Below are positions 33,170 to 44,749 of a DNA stretch of 64,000 bases, in pieces. The notes beneath the pieces were generated by a model, which made no database searches, was not told the DNA's origin, and saw only the letters and a program-made list of their open reading frames with translations. How positions within the stretch are numbered: position 1 is the stretch's first letter; each line of letters opens with the position of its first letter. Position numbers and translations under genes: made by a program. The stretch comes from Acidimicrobiaceae bacterium (GTDB lineage: Bacteria; Actinomycetota; Acidimicrobiia; Acidimicrobiales; Aldehydirespiratoraceae): the NCBI GenBank assembly GCA_026708645.1, contig JAPOUM010000014.1, positions 1 to 64,000 on the forward strand, in the 5' to 3' direction.

Positions 33170-34789
33170 TCAGTTGTGGGTGGAACGGCCTTTCAGGATG
33201 TCGTCGAAGCCCCGGATCAGGCTGTGCTCGGTGTCTTGGACGTCTTCGGGGGTGGCCGCGAAATAGCCGGTGGCCATGCCCACCTCGGCGGCTGCGTCGA
33301 GATACTCCGGCACGCTCGACAGATACAGGCAATCGCGGGCGTCCACCGAAATCACCCGGCGGGTCGCCTCGAACAGCGACCGCTCAGGCAAGGCGGCGCC
33401 GACCACGCCGCTGACCAGCCACGATGACACGGAATCCTCCAGCTGGGCCATGCGCCGCAGCCGCTGACCCCATTCGCGGGGCTGGTTGCCTATCGCCGCC
33501 ACCGGCAGGTTCCGACTGGCGACACGGTCGAGGAAGGGATGCAAGCCCGGCACCATCTTGAACGACGACAGATAGCGGGTCTCGACATCGCGGGCGATCG
33601 GGCCGAGCCCGAGATCGCTCCAGAACTCTTCGACAGTGATGCGTCCCAGCACCAGCAGGCGGTGCCGGTCGCGCACCAGGTCGGGGTCGAGGTCCGGGTT
33701 CTCGTTTGTGACCACCGGCACCAGCAGATCCTCCAGCGGGTTGATGGGGCGCACAATCACTCCGTGAACGTCCAGCACCAGCAGGCGCAGCAGGCGCTTG
33801 CGCGGGAGTTCTGCTTGGGCTTCACGGGCGGCGGCACGCTCGCGGCGTTGGCGAACCGCTCGTCGGCTGTGGCCCTTCGGGCCGCGCATCAGCATCACCA
33901 GGCGCGCCACTGCCAGCCCCAGCACAATCACGCCGAAAGCGGCGCCGACGACGAAGGCGATGTTGCGCCACAGAGGCGCCTCGGTGTCTTCGATGCTGGT
34001 GGAGGCGGACACCGAGAAGGGCTCGTCGCCGTAGGAGAACCGCCAGGAAGCCGTGGAACGACTCACTTCCGTCGCCGCTGCAGCGACGTCTCCGGCGCCT
34101 GTGTCTGTCGAAGAAACCGAAGAATCGTCCGGCGACGCTCCGGACGCCGCTTGAGACGACGCCTGAAAGGCGTCGTCGGCGTCGATCAAAGTCAACCGGA
34201 ACTCGAAACCCAACGAGTCGGAGAGGTTCACGATCTCGTTGATCCGCTCAGCGGTCTCTCTGATCCGGTCTTGCAGCGGCTGCCCGAACGGTTGACCCCC
34301 GAAGACCGCCGCGAGAGCGTCGTCGCTGAAGGTTTCCAGCGGCAGGGCAGGGTTGATGTCCGCCGTGAAGCTGTAGGCGCTCTTGGCGAACGAGCGATCA
34401 TGCCGCAGGTCCACATTGCTGAAGATGGCGTCGGGGCCGGCTATCTCGTCTAGCACCTGCTTGAGCTGGCCTGCCGACTCGAATCGCTTGACGGCTCGCA
34501 GCTGCACGCCGCCGGCGACGTCAGAGAGCGGGTCTTGCACCGTCCAGCCGGCTTCGACAGCGTCGTCGAAACGCAGCTCTCCGGCGAGTTCGCCGACCGA
34601 CTCCACCGCCCGCGCGTCGGCGTTGACCACCACGGTCACCGTGCCCGAGCCGGCATCGCCGACTTCCACATGGACGGCCGTGTCGACCCGGCAAGCCGCC
34701 GCCAGCAGCAGCAACGCCGCTACCAAGCCGACGACACTCGCCGCTGCGCGCATCCCGTCTTGTTGCCTGTCTTGTTGCAGCGCCGGCAT
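33170..34789 (-). CDS. LppM-like lipoprotein fused to a degenerate HAD domain
   Basis: A 539-residue two-part protein. Residues 1-33 are a lipoprotein signal (LLLLAAAC). Residues 34 to about 205 look like the DUF3153/LppM domain, followed by a Ser/Thr linker and one membrane helix (about 276-300). After a basic stretch, residues from about 335 form a HAD-like domain: LLVLDVHGVI keeps the nucleophile Asp (340) but has His at +2 (342) where the general acid Asp is usual, and YLSSVPEYLDAAAEVGM lacks the acidic metal ligands expected in motif IV. The HAD part is thus probably cytosolic and weakly active or inactive. Start uncertain among TTG 34804, ATG 34789 and ATG 34753. It follows clpC by 17 bases. 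Confidence 0.75.
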   Translation of the reverse strand: MPALQQDRQQDGMRAAASVVGLVAALLLLAAACRVDTAVHVEVGDAGSGTVTVVVNADARAVESVGELAGELRFDDAVEAGWTVQDPLSDVAGGVQLRAVKRFESAGQLKQVLDEIAGPDAIFSNVDLRHDRSFAKSAYSFTADINPALPLETFSDDALAAVFGGQPFGQPLQDRIRETAERINEIVNLSDSLGFEFRLTLIDADDAFQASSQAASGASPDDSSVSSTDTGAGDVAAAATEVSRSTASWRFSYGDEPFSVSASTSIEDTEAPLWRNIAFVVGAAFGVIVLGLAVARLVMLMRGPKGHSRRAVRQRRERAAAREAQAELPRKRLLRLLVLDVHGVIVRPINPLEDLLVPVVTNENPDLDPDLVRDRHRLLVLGRITVEEFWSDLGLGPIARDVETRYLSSFKMVPGLHPFLDRVASRNLPVAAIGNQPREWGQRLRRMAQLEDSVSSWLVSGVVGAALPERSLFEATRRVISVDARDCLYLSSVPEYLDAAAEVGMATGYFAATPEDVQDTEHSLIRGFDDILKGRSTHN

Positions 34790-34806
34790 TGTCGTTGCCG
34801 GCAAGC

Positions 34807-37332
<2,526 letters not shown>

Positions 37333-37394
37333 CGCCTGCACCTCCTTCGGGGCCTGCCGGCTGGAACTTCAAGCCGGTGTCTGTTTGTTGGCGC

Positions 37395-37400
37395 AGTGTA
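37395..37400 (-). promoter_or_regulatory. candidate -10 box of clpC
   Basis: TACACT on the minus strand gives a leader of about 55 bases, which includes a CCGGCT-N9-AGCCGG hairpin and the GGAGG ribosome site. No CtsR or CIRCE-like box was recognised. Confidence 0.4.
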
Positions 37401-37525
37401 CCCCCGACCTGCGACATGAGATGCAACACCCGAGCGCGTCGGGGCTGCACCGACGCCGGCGACCGCGACACCGACGACACGCCGCTGCGCTTGACACGCC
37501 GCTGCGTCTATCGGCGGGCGCCTAT

Positions 37526-37531
37526 TACCCT
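37526..37531 (+). promoter_or_regulatory. leaderless -10 box of the polyprenyl synthase
   Basis: TACCCT ends six bases before the GTG at 37538. Confidence 0.55.
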
Positions 37532-37537
37532 CACGTC

Positions 37538-38533
37538 GTGGCCGAGGGCTCCCCTTTCGCTTTGCTGCCTTGTTTGGACGACGATCTGCGCCGCGTGCAG
37601 CGGGAGCTCCGCGCCGCGGCGGCCGCGCCCGACGATTTCGTCAGCGAACTGGCGCGGCATCTGATCAATGTCGGCGGCAAGCTGGTGCGGCCCGGTTTCT
37701 GTCTGGCGTCGTCGCTGGTTCGCGAAGCCCGGCCGGTGAGGTCTTCGCAGGCCGCGGTGCTGGGCGGGGTCAGCGTCGAGCTGGTACACATCGGCTCGCT
37801 CTACCACGACGACGTGATGGACGACGCCACGACCCGGCGCTCGGTGGTCAGCGTCAACGCGCAGTGGGGCAACCTGAGGGCCATCCTCGCCGGTGACTAT
37901 CTGCTGGGCAGGGCGTCGGCTGTGGCGGCGTCGCTGGGCGCCGAAGTGGCGCGGCTGCTGGCGGAGGCGATCACCGGACTTTGCGAGGGCCAGATCATCG
38001 AGCTCGAGAACGCCTACGACGTCGAGCGCAGCGAACAGCGTTACGAGCGGGCCGTGGCCGGCAAGACCGCGGCGCTGCTGTCGATCGCCTGTCGGATCGG
38101 CGCCACCGTTGGCGAAGTGCCGGCGTCCGATGTGGATGCGCTGGGCGAGTTCGGGTTCGCTTACGGCATGGCCTTCCAGATCGTGGACGACATCCTGGAT
38201 CTGGTGGCCACCGAGTCGCAGCTGGGCAAGCCCGCTGGCAACGACCTGGCCGAGGGCACTTACACGCTGCCTGTGATCCGGGCGCTGGCCGACCCTGCGG
38301 CGGGCGAGGAGCTGCGCTCGATCCTGGGGGGCGCCGTCGAGGAGCGCGCCCGCGACCGGGCTGCCGAGCTGGTGCGGTCGACGGCCGGGGTGGACTACGC
38401 CCGCGACAGGGCGCGTGAGTGGGCCGACAGAGCCCAAGCCGCGACATCGGGGCTGCCTGACACCCCGGCGACCGCGGTGCTGAGCCTGGCCGCCGACCGC
38501 CTCATCGAAACCCCGGCTCTGGCCTACGGCTGA
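37538..38533 (+). CDS. trans-polyprenyl diphosphate synthase
   Basis: A 331-residue isoprenoid chain-elongating enzyme, probably making the side chain of menaquinone. The two Asp-rich motifs are present: LYHDDVMDDATTRR and FQIVDDILDLV, with GGKLVRPGFCL near the N-terminus. The GTG start (AEGSPFALLPCLDDDL) is preceded six bases upstream by TACCCT. The longer frame to 37256 overlaps the clpC start and is rejected. Convergent with lysS; the product length cannot be read reliably. Confidence 0.9.
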   Translation: MAEGSPFALLPCLDDDLRRVQRELRAAAAAPDDFVSELARHLINVGGKLVRPGFCLASSLVREARPVRSSQAAVLGGVSVELVHIGSLYHDDVMDDATTRRSVVSVNAQWGNLRAILAGDYLLGRASAVAASLGAEVARLLAEAITGLCEGQIIELENAYDVERSEQRYERAVAGKTAALLSIACRIGATVGEVPASDVDALGEFGFAYGMAFQIVDDILDLVATESQLGKPAGNDLAEGTYTLPVIRALADPAAGEELRSILGGAVEERARDRAAELVRSTAGVDYARDRAREWADRAQAATSGLPDTPATAVLSLAADRLIETPALAYG

Positions 38534-38534
38534 A

Positions 38535-38620
38535 GGCCGGGCGAGTCCGGGCGATCCGGCAAGCGCCGTCGGGGGCCGACGGGAGCGGGCCGGGCGAGTC
38601 CGGGCGATCCGGCAGGCGCC
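38535..38620. repeat. 33-bp direct repeat in a convergent intergenic gap
   Basis: Bases 38535-38567 and 38588-38620 are the same 33-bp GC-rich sequence (starting GGCCGGGCGAGTCCGGGCGA) with one mismatch. They flank a perfect hairpin and fill most of the 126-base gap between the polyprenyl synthase and lysS. Confidence 0.8.
38566..38582. terminator. hairpin between polyprenyl synthase and lysS
   Basis: CCGTCGG-GGG-CCGACGG is a perfect 7-bp stem with a 3-base loop, suited to terminate either convergent transcript. Confidence 0.5.
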
Positions 38621-38659
38621 GGGCGAGATAGCAACAGCAGGCCGTCGCAGGCTCGCCCG

Positions 38660-40074
<1,415 letters not shown>

Positions 40075-40078
<4 letters not shown>

Positions 40079-40872
40079 CGGTTCTGGTTGCGTTCGTAGA
40101 CGATCCGCAGGCCGTGCAGAGTCAAGAAGGGTTCGACATGGTCGATCGTCTCTGCGATGGGGGCGATCACATGGGCCAGACCTCCGGTGGCTACGACGCC
40201 GGCTGGGCCCAGTTCCGCCAGGAAACGGTTGTTCATGCCGTCGATCATGGACGCGAAACCGTAGAGAGCCCCGGACTGGATCGACTCAACGGTGGTCTTG
40301 CCGATGACGCTGCGAGGCGCCACCAGCTCCACCGCCGACAGGGCGGAGGCTCGGCCCACCAAAGCGTCGAGGCTGATCTCGACGCCCGGGGCTATCGCTC
40401 CTCCCATGAAGGCGCCGTCGGCGGAGATCACATCGAAATTATTGCCGGTGCCGAAGTCCACCACCACGGTGGGGCCGCCATAAAGGTCATAGGCCGCCAC
40501 CGCGTTGGCGATCCGGTCGGCGCCCACCTCTTTGGGGTTGTCGTAGTGGATGGGCATCCCTGTCTTGACCCCGGGCCCCACCACCACGGGATCGAAGCGG
40601 AGCTGCCGGCTGACCATCTGGCGCAAACCGGCGAGCAGGCGCGGCACCCCCGAACAGATCGAGACTCCGCTGACGTCGTTGTCGAAATCCAGCCCGGCGC
40701 CGCTCATCAGCGACCTGATCGCCACGCCGAGCTCGTCGGCGGTGCGCACCGGGTCGGTGGAGAGCCGCCAGTGATCGACCAGCCCGTCGGCCGCGCTCGA
40801 GCCGTGTAGCGCGCCGGCATCGTAGACGCCGACCACGGTCTGGGTGTTGCCGACATCGATGGTGAGCAGCAC
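40075..40872 (-). CDS. coaX: type III pantothenate kinase
   Basis: A 265-residue CoaX, which phosphorylates pantothenate in the first step of coenzyme A synthesis. The phosphate motif [12 protein letters not shown] at the N-terminus, [32 protein letters not shown] and [12 protein letters not shown] (an acidic-residue variant of the usual DxGTA stretch) are visible. The GTG start sits six bases after TATCCT, implying its own leaderless promoter besides the upstream pan operon. Its stop overlaps lysS (ATGA). Confidence 0.94.
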
Positions 40873-40878
40873 TGCCGC

Positions 40879-40884
40879 AGGATA
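40879..40884 (-). promoter_or_regulatory. leaderless -10 box of coaX
   Basis: TATCCT on the minus strand ends six bases before the GTG at 40872. The remaining gap to panC (40885-40974) holds no recognisable gene; panD, often found here in actinobacteria, is absent. Confidence 0.55.
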
Positions 40885-40974
40885 GGTCTTGTCAGCGGCG
40901 CCTGATGCGGCTCATGTCTGAGAGCGGCGGGTGACGCGGCGCCGGACTGCCTCGCGGCGGGACGTCGTCGAGTC

Positions 40975-42624
40975 TCAGCGCGGGGCGCGGGCGCGGCAAG
41001 CGATGTTGTCGATGAGCCGGGCGTGCCCGAAGCGGGCCGCCGCCAGCAGCCGCACCTCGCCTCGCAGCGGACCGTCGGCTGTCAGAGTCGCCGCCGGCAG
41101 AGCAGCCGCGTATTCGATCTGTGCCAGAGGCGCGGTCGCCATCACCGCGGCCAACGCTTCCTGCACTGCGGCGGGACTGGTCTCGCCGGATTCCACCAGC
41201 TCGGCCCCCGCATTCAGCGCCTGCCAAAGAATCGGCGCTTGGGCGCGCTCTTCGGCGCTCAAATAAGCGTTGCGGCTCGACAGGGCCAGCCCGTCGGGTT
41301 CCCGCACGGTAGGGCATCCCACCACTCGCACCGGCAGCGACAGATCCGAGACGACCTGCCGCACGATCATCAGCTGCTGGAAGTCCTTCTCGCCGAAATA
41401 GGCGCGGCAGTCGCCGATGATCGACAAGAGTTTGACGACGACTGTGGCGACCCCTTTGAAATGGCCCGGACGGTCGGCGCCGCAGAGCACGTCAGCCAGC
41501 GGCCCCGGATCGACGGCCGTGGCCGGGGCGGCGGGATACATCTCGTCGGCATCGGGGGCGAAGACGAAGTCGGCGCCCGCGTCGGCGCACATCTCGATGT
41601 CGCGTTCGAGGTCGCGGGGATAGCCGTCGTAGTCTTCGCCCGGATTGAACTGCAAAGGGTTGACGAAGATCGACACAGCGACGACGTCGTTGTCGGCTCG
41701 GGCCTGTTCGATCAACGAACGATGACCAGCATGCAGGAATCCCATCGTGGCGACGAAACCGACCTCGAGACCGACTGCCCTGGCTGCGCGCAGCCGCTTT
41801 CGCATTCCCGGAATGGTCCTCTCGCGCCACGGCGTGATCCGGCCGGCGCCCGCACGGCCGGCGGCGCCTGTCGGCCTGCTTGCCGCACCGGCGGCGGCGA
41901 GTCGGGCCGCTTGTTGTGACAGCGCCTTGTAGGCGGGTCTTTCAGCGGGCGCTATGGCTTCCAGGTGCCGCTCCAGTGTGCCGGTGTCGCCGCGGGCGGC
42001 GGGACCGGTCAGCGCCGCTGCCGGGCCGAGCTCTTCGACATTGTCGACAGTCGCTCTGACCAGGCTCATGAAGGCGTCGAGAGGCGCCCCTGAAGCCGAG
42101 GCGATGCGTTCGGCCTGTCCCAGCAGTGCCACCAGATGGTTGGAGGCGACCACTGCAGCCGCGTGGTAGCAGGCGCGGTCGGCCTCAGCCACCTCGAAGG
42201 CTGTGCCCCCCAGATCGGCGACCACTCGCCGGATCAGGGGATCGCCGGCCACCGCGAACCAGCAGCCGCCGAGCAAGCGTCGAGCGCCGAGACCTGCCGA
42301 AGGCAGCGCCACCAGCGGATGCAGGGCGCCGCGACGGCGATGGGCGGCCAGTTCGTCCAAGCCGAGAGACCCGGCCATGTGAGCCACCACCGCGCTCTGC
42401 GAGGGCTCGACGGCTGCGGCGACTTCGGCCACGGCGGCGTCGGGCGTGGCGATGAGCACCAGATCCACGTCAGCCGCAGCCTGCCGCAAGGCCTCCGCAG
42501 GCGACGCTCTGGTCAAGGGGGGCTGAACCAGCCAGCCCGCTTCGGCCAACGCCTCAGCCATGGCGCCGCCGGCCCGGCCGGCGCCGATGATGCGGACCGT
42601 GCGGCTGCGGTCCGGCTCGGTCAC
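40975..42624 (-). CDS. panC: fusion of a DUF2520 Rossmann protein and pantothenate synthetase
   Basis: A 549-residue two-domain protein. Residues 1 to about 240 are a Rossmann-like/DUF2520 dehydrogenase (VRIIGAGRAGGAM near 10-22, and AACYHAAAVVASNHLVALL-like helix). Residues from about 275 are PanC, which condenses pantoate and beta-alanine: VGFVATMGFLHAGHRSLIEQA, FVNPLQFNPGEDYDGYPRD, FGEKDFQQLMIVRQVV, LALSSRNAYLS. The domains are usually separate neighbouring genes in actinobacteria. The GTG at 42624 is chosen because it overlaps the stop of the phosphatase-like gene (GTGA); the longer frame would lie inside that gene. DUF2520 proteins resemble ketopantoate reductase, so it may supply pantoate, which is inference. 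Confidence 0.9.
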   Translation of the reverse strand: MTEPDRSRTVRIIGAGRAGGAMAEALAEAGWLVQPPLTRASPAEALRQAAADVDLVLIATPDAAVAEVAAAVEPSQSAVVAHMAGSLGLDELAAHRRRGALHPLVALPSAGLGARRLLGGCWFAVAGDPLIRRVVADLGGTAFEVAEADRACYHAAAVVASNHLVALLGQAERIASASGAPLDAFMSLVRATVDNVEELGPAAALTGPAARGDTGTLERHLEAIAPAERPAYKALSQQAARLAAAGAASRPTGAAGRAGAGRITPWRERTIPGMRKRLRAARAVGLEVGFVATMGFLHAGHRSLIEQARADNDVVAVSIFVNPLQFNPGEDYDGYPRDLERDIEMCADAGADFVFAPDADEMYPAAPATAVDPGPLADVLCGADRPGHFKGVATVVVKLLSIIGDCRAYFGEKDFQQLMIVRQVVSDLSLPVRVVGCPTVREPDGLALSSRNAYLSAEERAQAPILWQALNAGAELVESGETSPAAVQEALAAVMATAPLAQIEYAAALPAATLTADGPLRGEVRLLAAARFGHARLIDNIACRARAPR

Positions 42625-43118
42625 GGCTTGAGCTGTTGCGCTAGTGACAGGATCTCGCGAGCCAGCGGGCCGAGCTCGCGCGCCAGCAGACGTTCGGTGA
42701 TGGTGATCGATTCCAGACCGTCGTCGACGAGGCCCGACCACAGAAGATAGCCGGCCACCACGCCCGAGACCCTGTCGCCTATCGAGTCGTGATGCATCAA
42801 CACCGAGCTTTGCGCCGAGCGGTCACGGATCGTGGTGAGTATCTCCTTGAGGCGGTCGCCGCCATCGCTGTTGTCGACGTAGGGCAGATGTATGTAGCTG
42901 AGTCCGTGCTCGTCGTAGTCGTGAAGGTTGTAAGGGATCGCCGTGATGCTCAATATCAGGCCGATGTTGTTGCGGTTCAGCCAGATGATCTCTTCGTGGC
43001 GCCGCACCCGACGGTGACCGGCGCCGTAGCCGCCGGGGCGTTCGCACACCCCGAAACGGTCGGTGATGACCCACCGGAAGCCTCGCGGCTCGATCCCTTC
43101 AGACCATTTGCTGTTCAT
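42621..43118 (-). CDS. dual-specificity phosphatase-like protein without catalytic Cys
   Basis: A 165-residue protein laid out like a cytosolic dual-specificity phosphatase: FRWVITDRFGVCERPGGYG at the start, an IGLILSITAIP strand, HGLSYIHLPYVD, then the region VLMHHDSIGDRVSGVVAGYLL where HCxxxxxR is expected. Here the catalytic Cys position is His110, while Arg116 is kept, so classic phosphatase chemistry should be lost. It may be a phosphate-binding pseudo-enzyme. It is coupled to hpt by a 12-codon mini-ORF and to the panC fusion by a GTGA overlap. Confidence 0.7.
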   Translation of the reverse strand: MNSKWSEGIEPRGFRWVITDRFGVCERPGGYGAGHRRVRRHEEIIWLNRNNIGLILSITAIPYNLHDYDEHGLSYIHLPYVDNSDGGDRLKEILTTIRDRSAQSSVLMHHDSIGDRVSGVVAGYLLWSGLVDDGLESITITERLLARELGPLAREILSLAQQLKP

Positions 43119-43153
43119 GCGCCTTCTTGCTGTTCATGGGTCTTGTTGTTCAT
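43115..43153 (-). CDS. 12-codon mini-ORF bridging hpt and the phosphatase-like gene
   Basis: The hpt stop overlaps an ATG (ATGA) that opens MNNKTHEQQEGA, whose TGA stop in turn overlaps the ATG of the next gene. The stretch contains three near-repeats of ATGAACARCAA. It may keep ribosomes coupled across the gap, or be chance created by a short duplication. Confidence 0.35.
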   Translation of the reverse strand: MNNKTHEQQEGA

Positions 43154-43725
43154 GCGTCTTCCAGGTCGAAACTGTGCACCTCTGAAAGTTCACGGAAACG
43201 CTCGCCCACGTCGAGGCCGTATCCCACGAGCCAGTCGGCCGGCACGTTGAACCCGACGTAGCGGATGCCTTCAGCACTGGCGTCGGCGCGCACCAGCAGG
43301 GCGCACATCTCGAGACTGGCGGGGCTTCGGGACTTCAACAGATCGGCCAGATGACTCATCGTGAGGCCAGAGTCGACGATGTCCTCCACCAGCACCACAT
43401 GCCGGCCGCGGATGTCGCAGTCGAGGTCTTTGAGAATGCGGACCTCGCCGCTGGACTCGGTGCTCGTCCCATAGGAGGACACCGCCATGAAGTCGATCTC
43501 CACCGGCAGGTCGATGGCTCTGGCGAGGTCGCTCATGAACACGAACGCTCCCTTGAGCACGCCCACCAGCAGCAGGCGCTTGCCCCGGTAGTCGGCACTG
43601 ATCTCGACGCCGATTGAAGCCACGCGGGCCTGCAATTCCTCGGCGGAGACGACGACGCGGCCCACGGACCCCGACGGCGGTGACTCCGGCGCCAAGCTCA
43701 CGACTCGCAGAGTAGCCGACGTCAC
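43150..43725 (-). CDS. hpt: hypoxanthine phosphoribosyltransferase
   Basis: A 191-residue purine salvage enzyme that makes IMP or GMP from hypoxanthine or guanine and PRPP. The PRPP loop VVLVEDIVDSGLTMSHL, the LLLVGVLKGAFVFMSDL strand, MAVSSYGTSTESSG and the base-contact DWLVGYGLDVGERFR are intact. The GTG start overlaps the tilS stop by four bases (GTGA). tilS-hpt adjacency is widespread in bacteria. Confidence 0.95.
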   Translation of the reverse strand: MTSATLRVVSLAPESPPSGSVGRVVVSAEELQARVASIGVEISADYRGKRLLLVGVLKGAFVFMSDLARAIDLPVEIDFMAVSSYGTSTESSGEVRILKDLDCDIRGRHVVLVEDIVDSGLTMSHLADLLKSRSPASLEMCALLVRADASAEGIRYVGFNVPADWLVGYGLDVGERFRELSEVHSFDLEDA

Positions 43726-44717
43726 AACCCGCTGCGGGGCACGCTGCTCTGGTCGCTGCGCGGGCCGGCGCGGTGCGGGGCGCTGCGGGGCTCTATGCGG
43801 AGCCGTTGCGCTGTGCGGGCCACTCGATGGCCTCCGCTGATTTCGGTGGCGATGATGCGACCCGCGGCCACGTCCAGCACTCGGTCGATGCAGGCGGCGC
43901 TGGGCACTGCGCCCACCGTCTCGGAGATCCAGCTTCGCAGCGCTTGGCTCGCCACTGCGGGCGCGGCGGCGGACAACTCTGCTGCATTCGTCGGATCCAC
44001 AGACTCCGCCAGCTCCGCGATCGTCTCCAAGGCTTGCGACGCCAAATCTGCGTGGCGGTTGAGCAGAGGCACAGGATCGCGGTTCAGGGCTCGGGCCAAC
44101 GCGGGCATCACCTCGTTTCGTATCACCACCCGGGCGAAGGACGGATCATCGTTCATGGGGTCATGCACAGTGGCGACGCCCAGCTGCCGGCACAACGCTC
44201 GTGTCTCAAAGCGGCGCAGGCCCAACAGTGGGCGCCCGACGCTGCGATGCGGGGCTGCCGCGCCCGCGAGGCCGCCGCCGCGCCCCACGTTGAACAGCAC
44301 CGTCTCGGCACGGTCGTCGGCGGTGTGGCCGACCAGCACATCGTCGGGCAGGGCCGCATAGCGGGCGGAGCGTGCTCTGGCTTCCAGGTCGGGGCCGGCT
44401 TCGAGTTGCACGCGGCGCAGTTCGAAGCCCGCCCCGAAGCGCTCTGCGATCTCGTGAGCGGCTCGGGCGTGGACTTCGGCGGCGCTATGAAGACCGTGGT
44501 TGACGTGCCAGGCTGTGACCTGCAGTCCGGCGGCTCTCGCCAAAGCCACCAGAGCTGTCGAGTCGGCGCCGCCGGAGAGCCCGCAAGCCACTGCGGTACC
44601 CGGCTCGCTGAAGCTGCATCTGGCCAGCAGGCCCTCGACGCTGACGCGCTCCGAAGCAGCGTCCGGTGACGGGCCGCAGGAGAGCAGGCCGGGCGACGGG
44701 CCGGGTCGGCAGCTCAG
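43722..44717 (-). CDS. tilS: tRNA(Ile)-lysidine synthase, unusual start
   Basis: TilS converts C34 of tRNA-Ile2 to lysidine. The ATP motif SGGADSTALVALA and GHTADDRAETVLFNVGRGGG are clear. The only standard start, GTG 44591, leaves just four residues before SGGADS and loses the first strand; homologues usually have about 20-40 residues there. In-frame coding continues upstream (LLARCSFSEPGTAVACG), but I find no ATG, GTG or TTG. A CTG at 44717 overlaps the stop of a tiny ORF (CTGA) in the same way as the other coupled genes, giving 331 residues. A single-base error joining the frame to ATG 44749 is the other explanation. Confidence 0.85.
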   Translation of the reverse strand: MSCRPGPSPGLLSCGPSPDAASERVSVEGLLARCSFSEPGTAVACGLSGGADSTALVALARAAGLQVTAWHVNHGLHSAAEVHARAAHEIAERFGAGFELRRVQLEAGPDLEARARSARYAALPDDVLVGHTADDRAETVLFNVGRGGGLAGAAAPHRSVGRPLLGLRRFETRALCRQLGVATVHDPMNDDPSFARVVIRNEVMPALARALNRDPVPLLNRHADLASQALETIAELAESVDPTNAAELSAAAPAVASQALRSWISETVGAVPSAACIDRVLDVAAGRIIATEISGGHRVARTAQRLRIEPRSAPHRAGPRSDQSSVPRSGL

Positions 44718-44749
44718 ACTGTCGCCTCGACTGACTCGACGGCGCTCAT
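44714..44749 (-). CDS. 11-codon mini-ORF between metalloprotease and tilS
   Basis: The metalloprotease stop overlaps an ATG (ATGA) opening MSAVESVEATV, which ends at a TGA overlapped by the proposed tilS CTG. The coded peptide repeats the end of the metalloprotease (ESVEATA), so it arose by a short tandem duplication. It may be a coupling ORF or the true tilS start separated from it by an indel. Confidence 0.35.
   Translation of the reverse strand: MSAVESVEATV

Noticed and set aside
37491..37496. TTGACA upstream of the polyprenyl synthase as a -35 box
   Set aside because: It lies 29 bases from the TACCCT box, too far for a normal promoter spacer.
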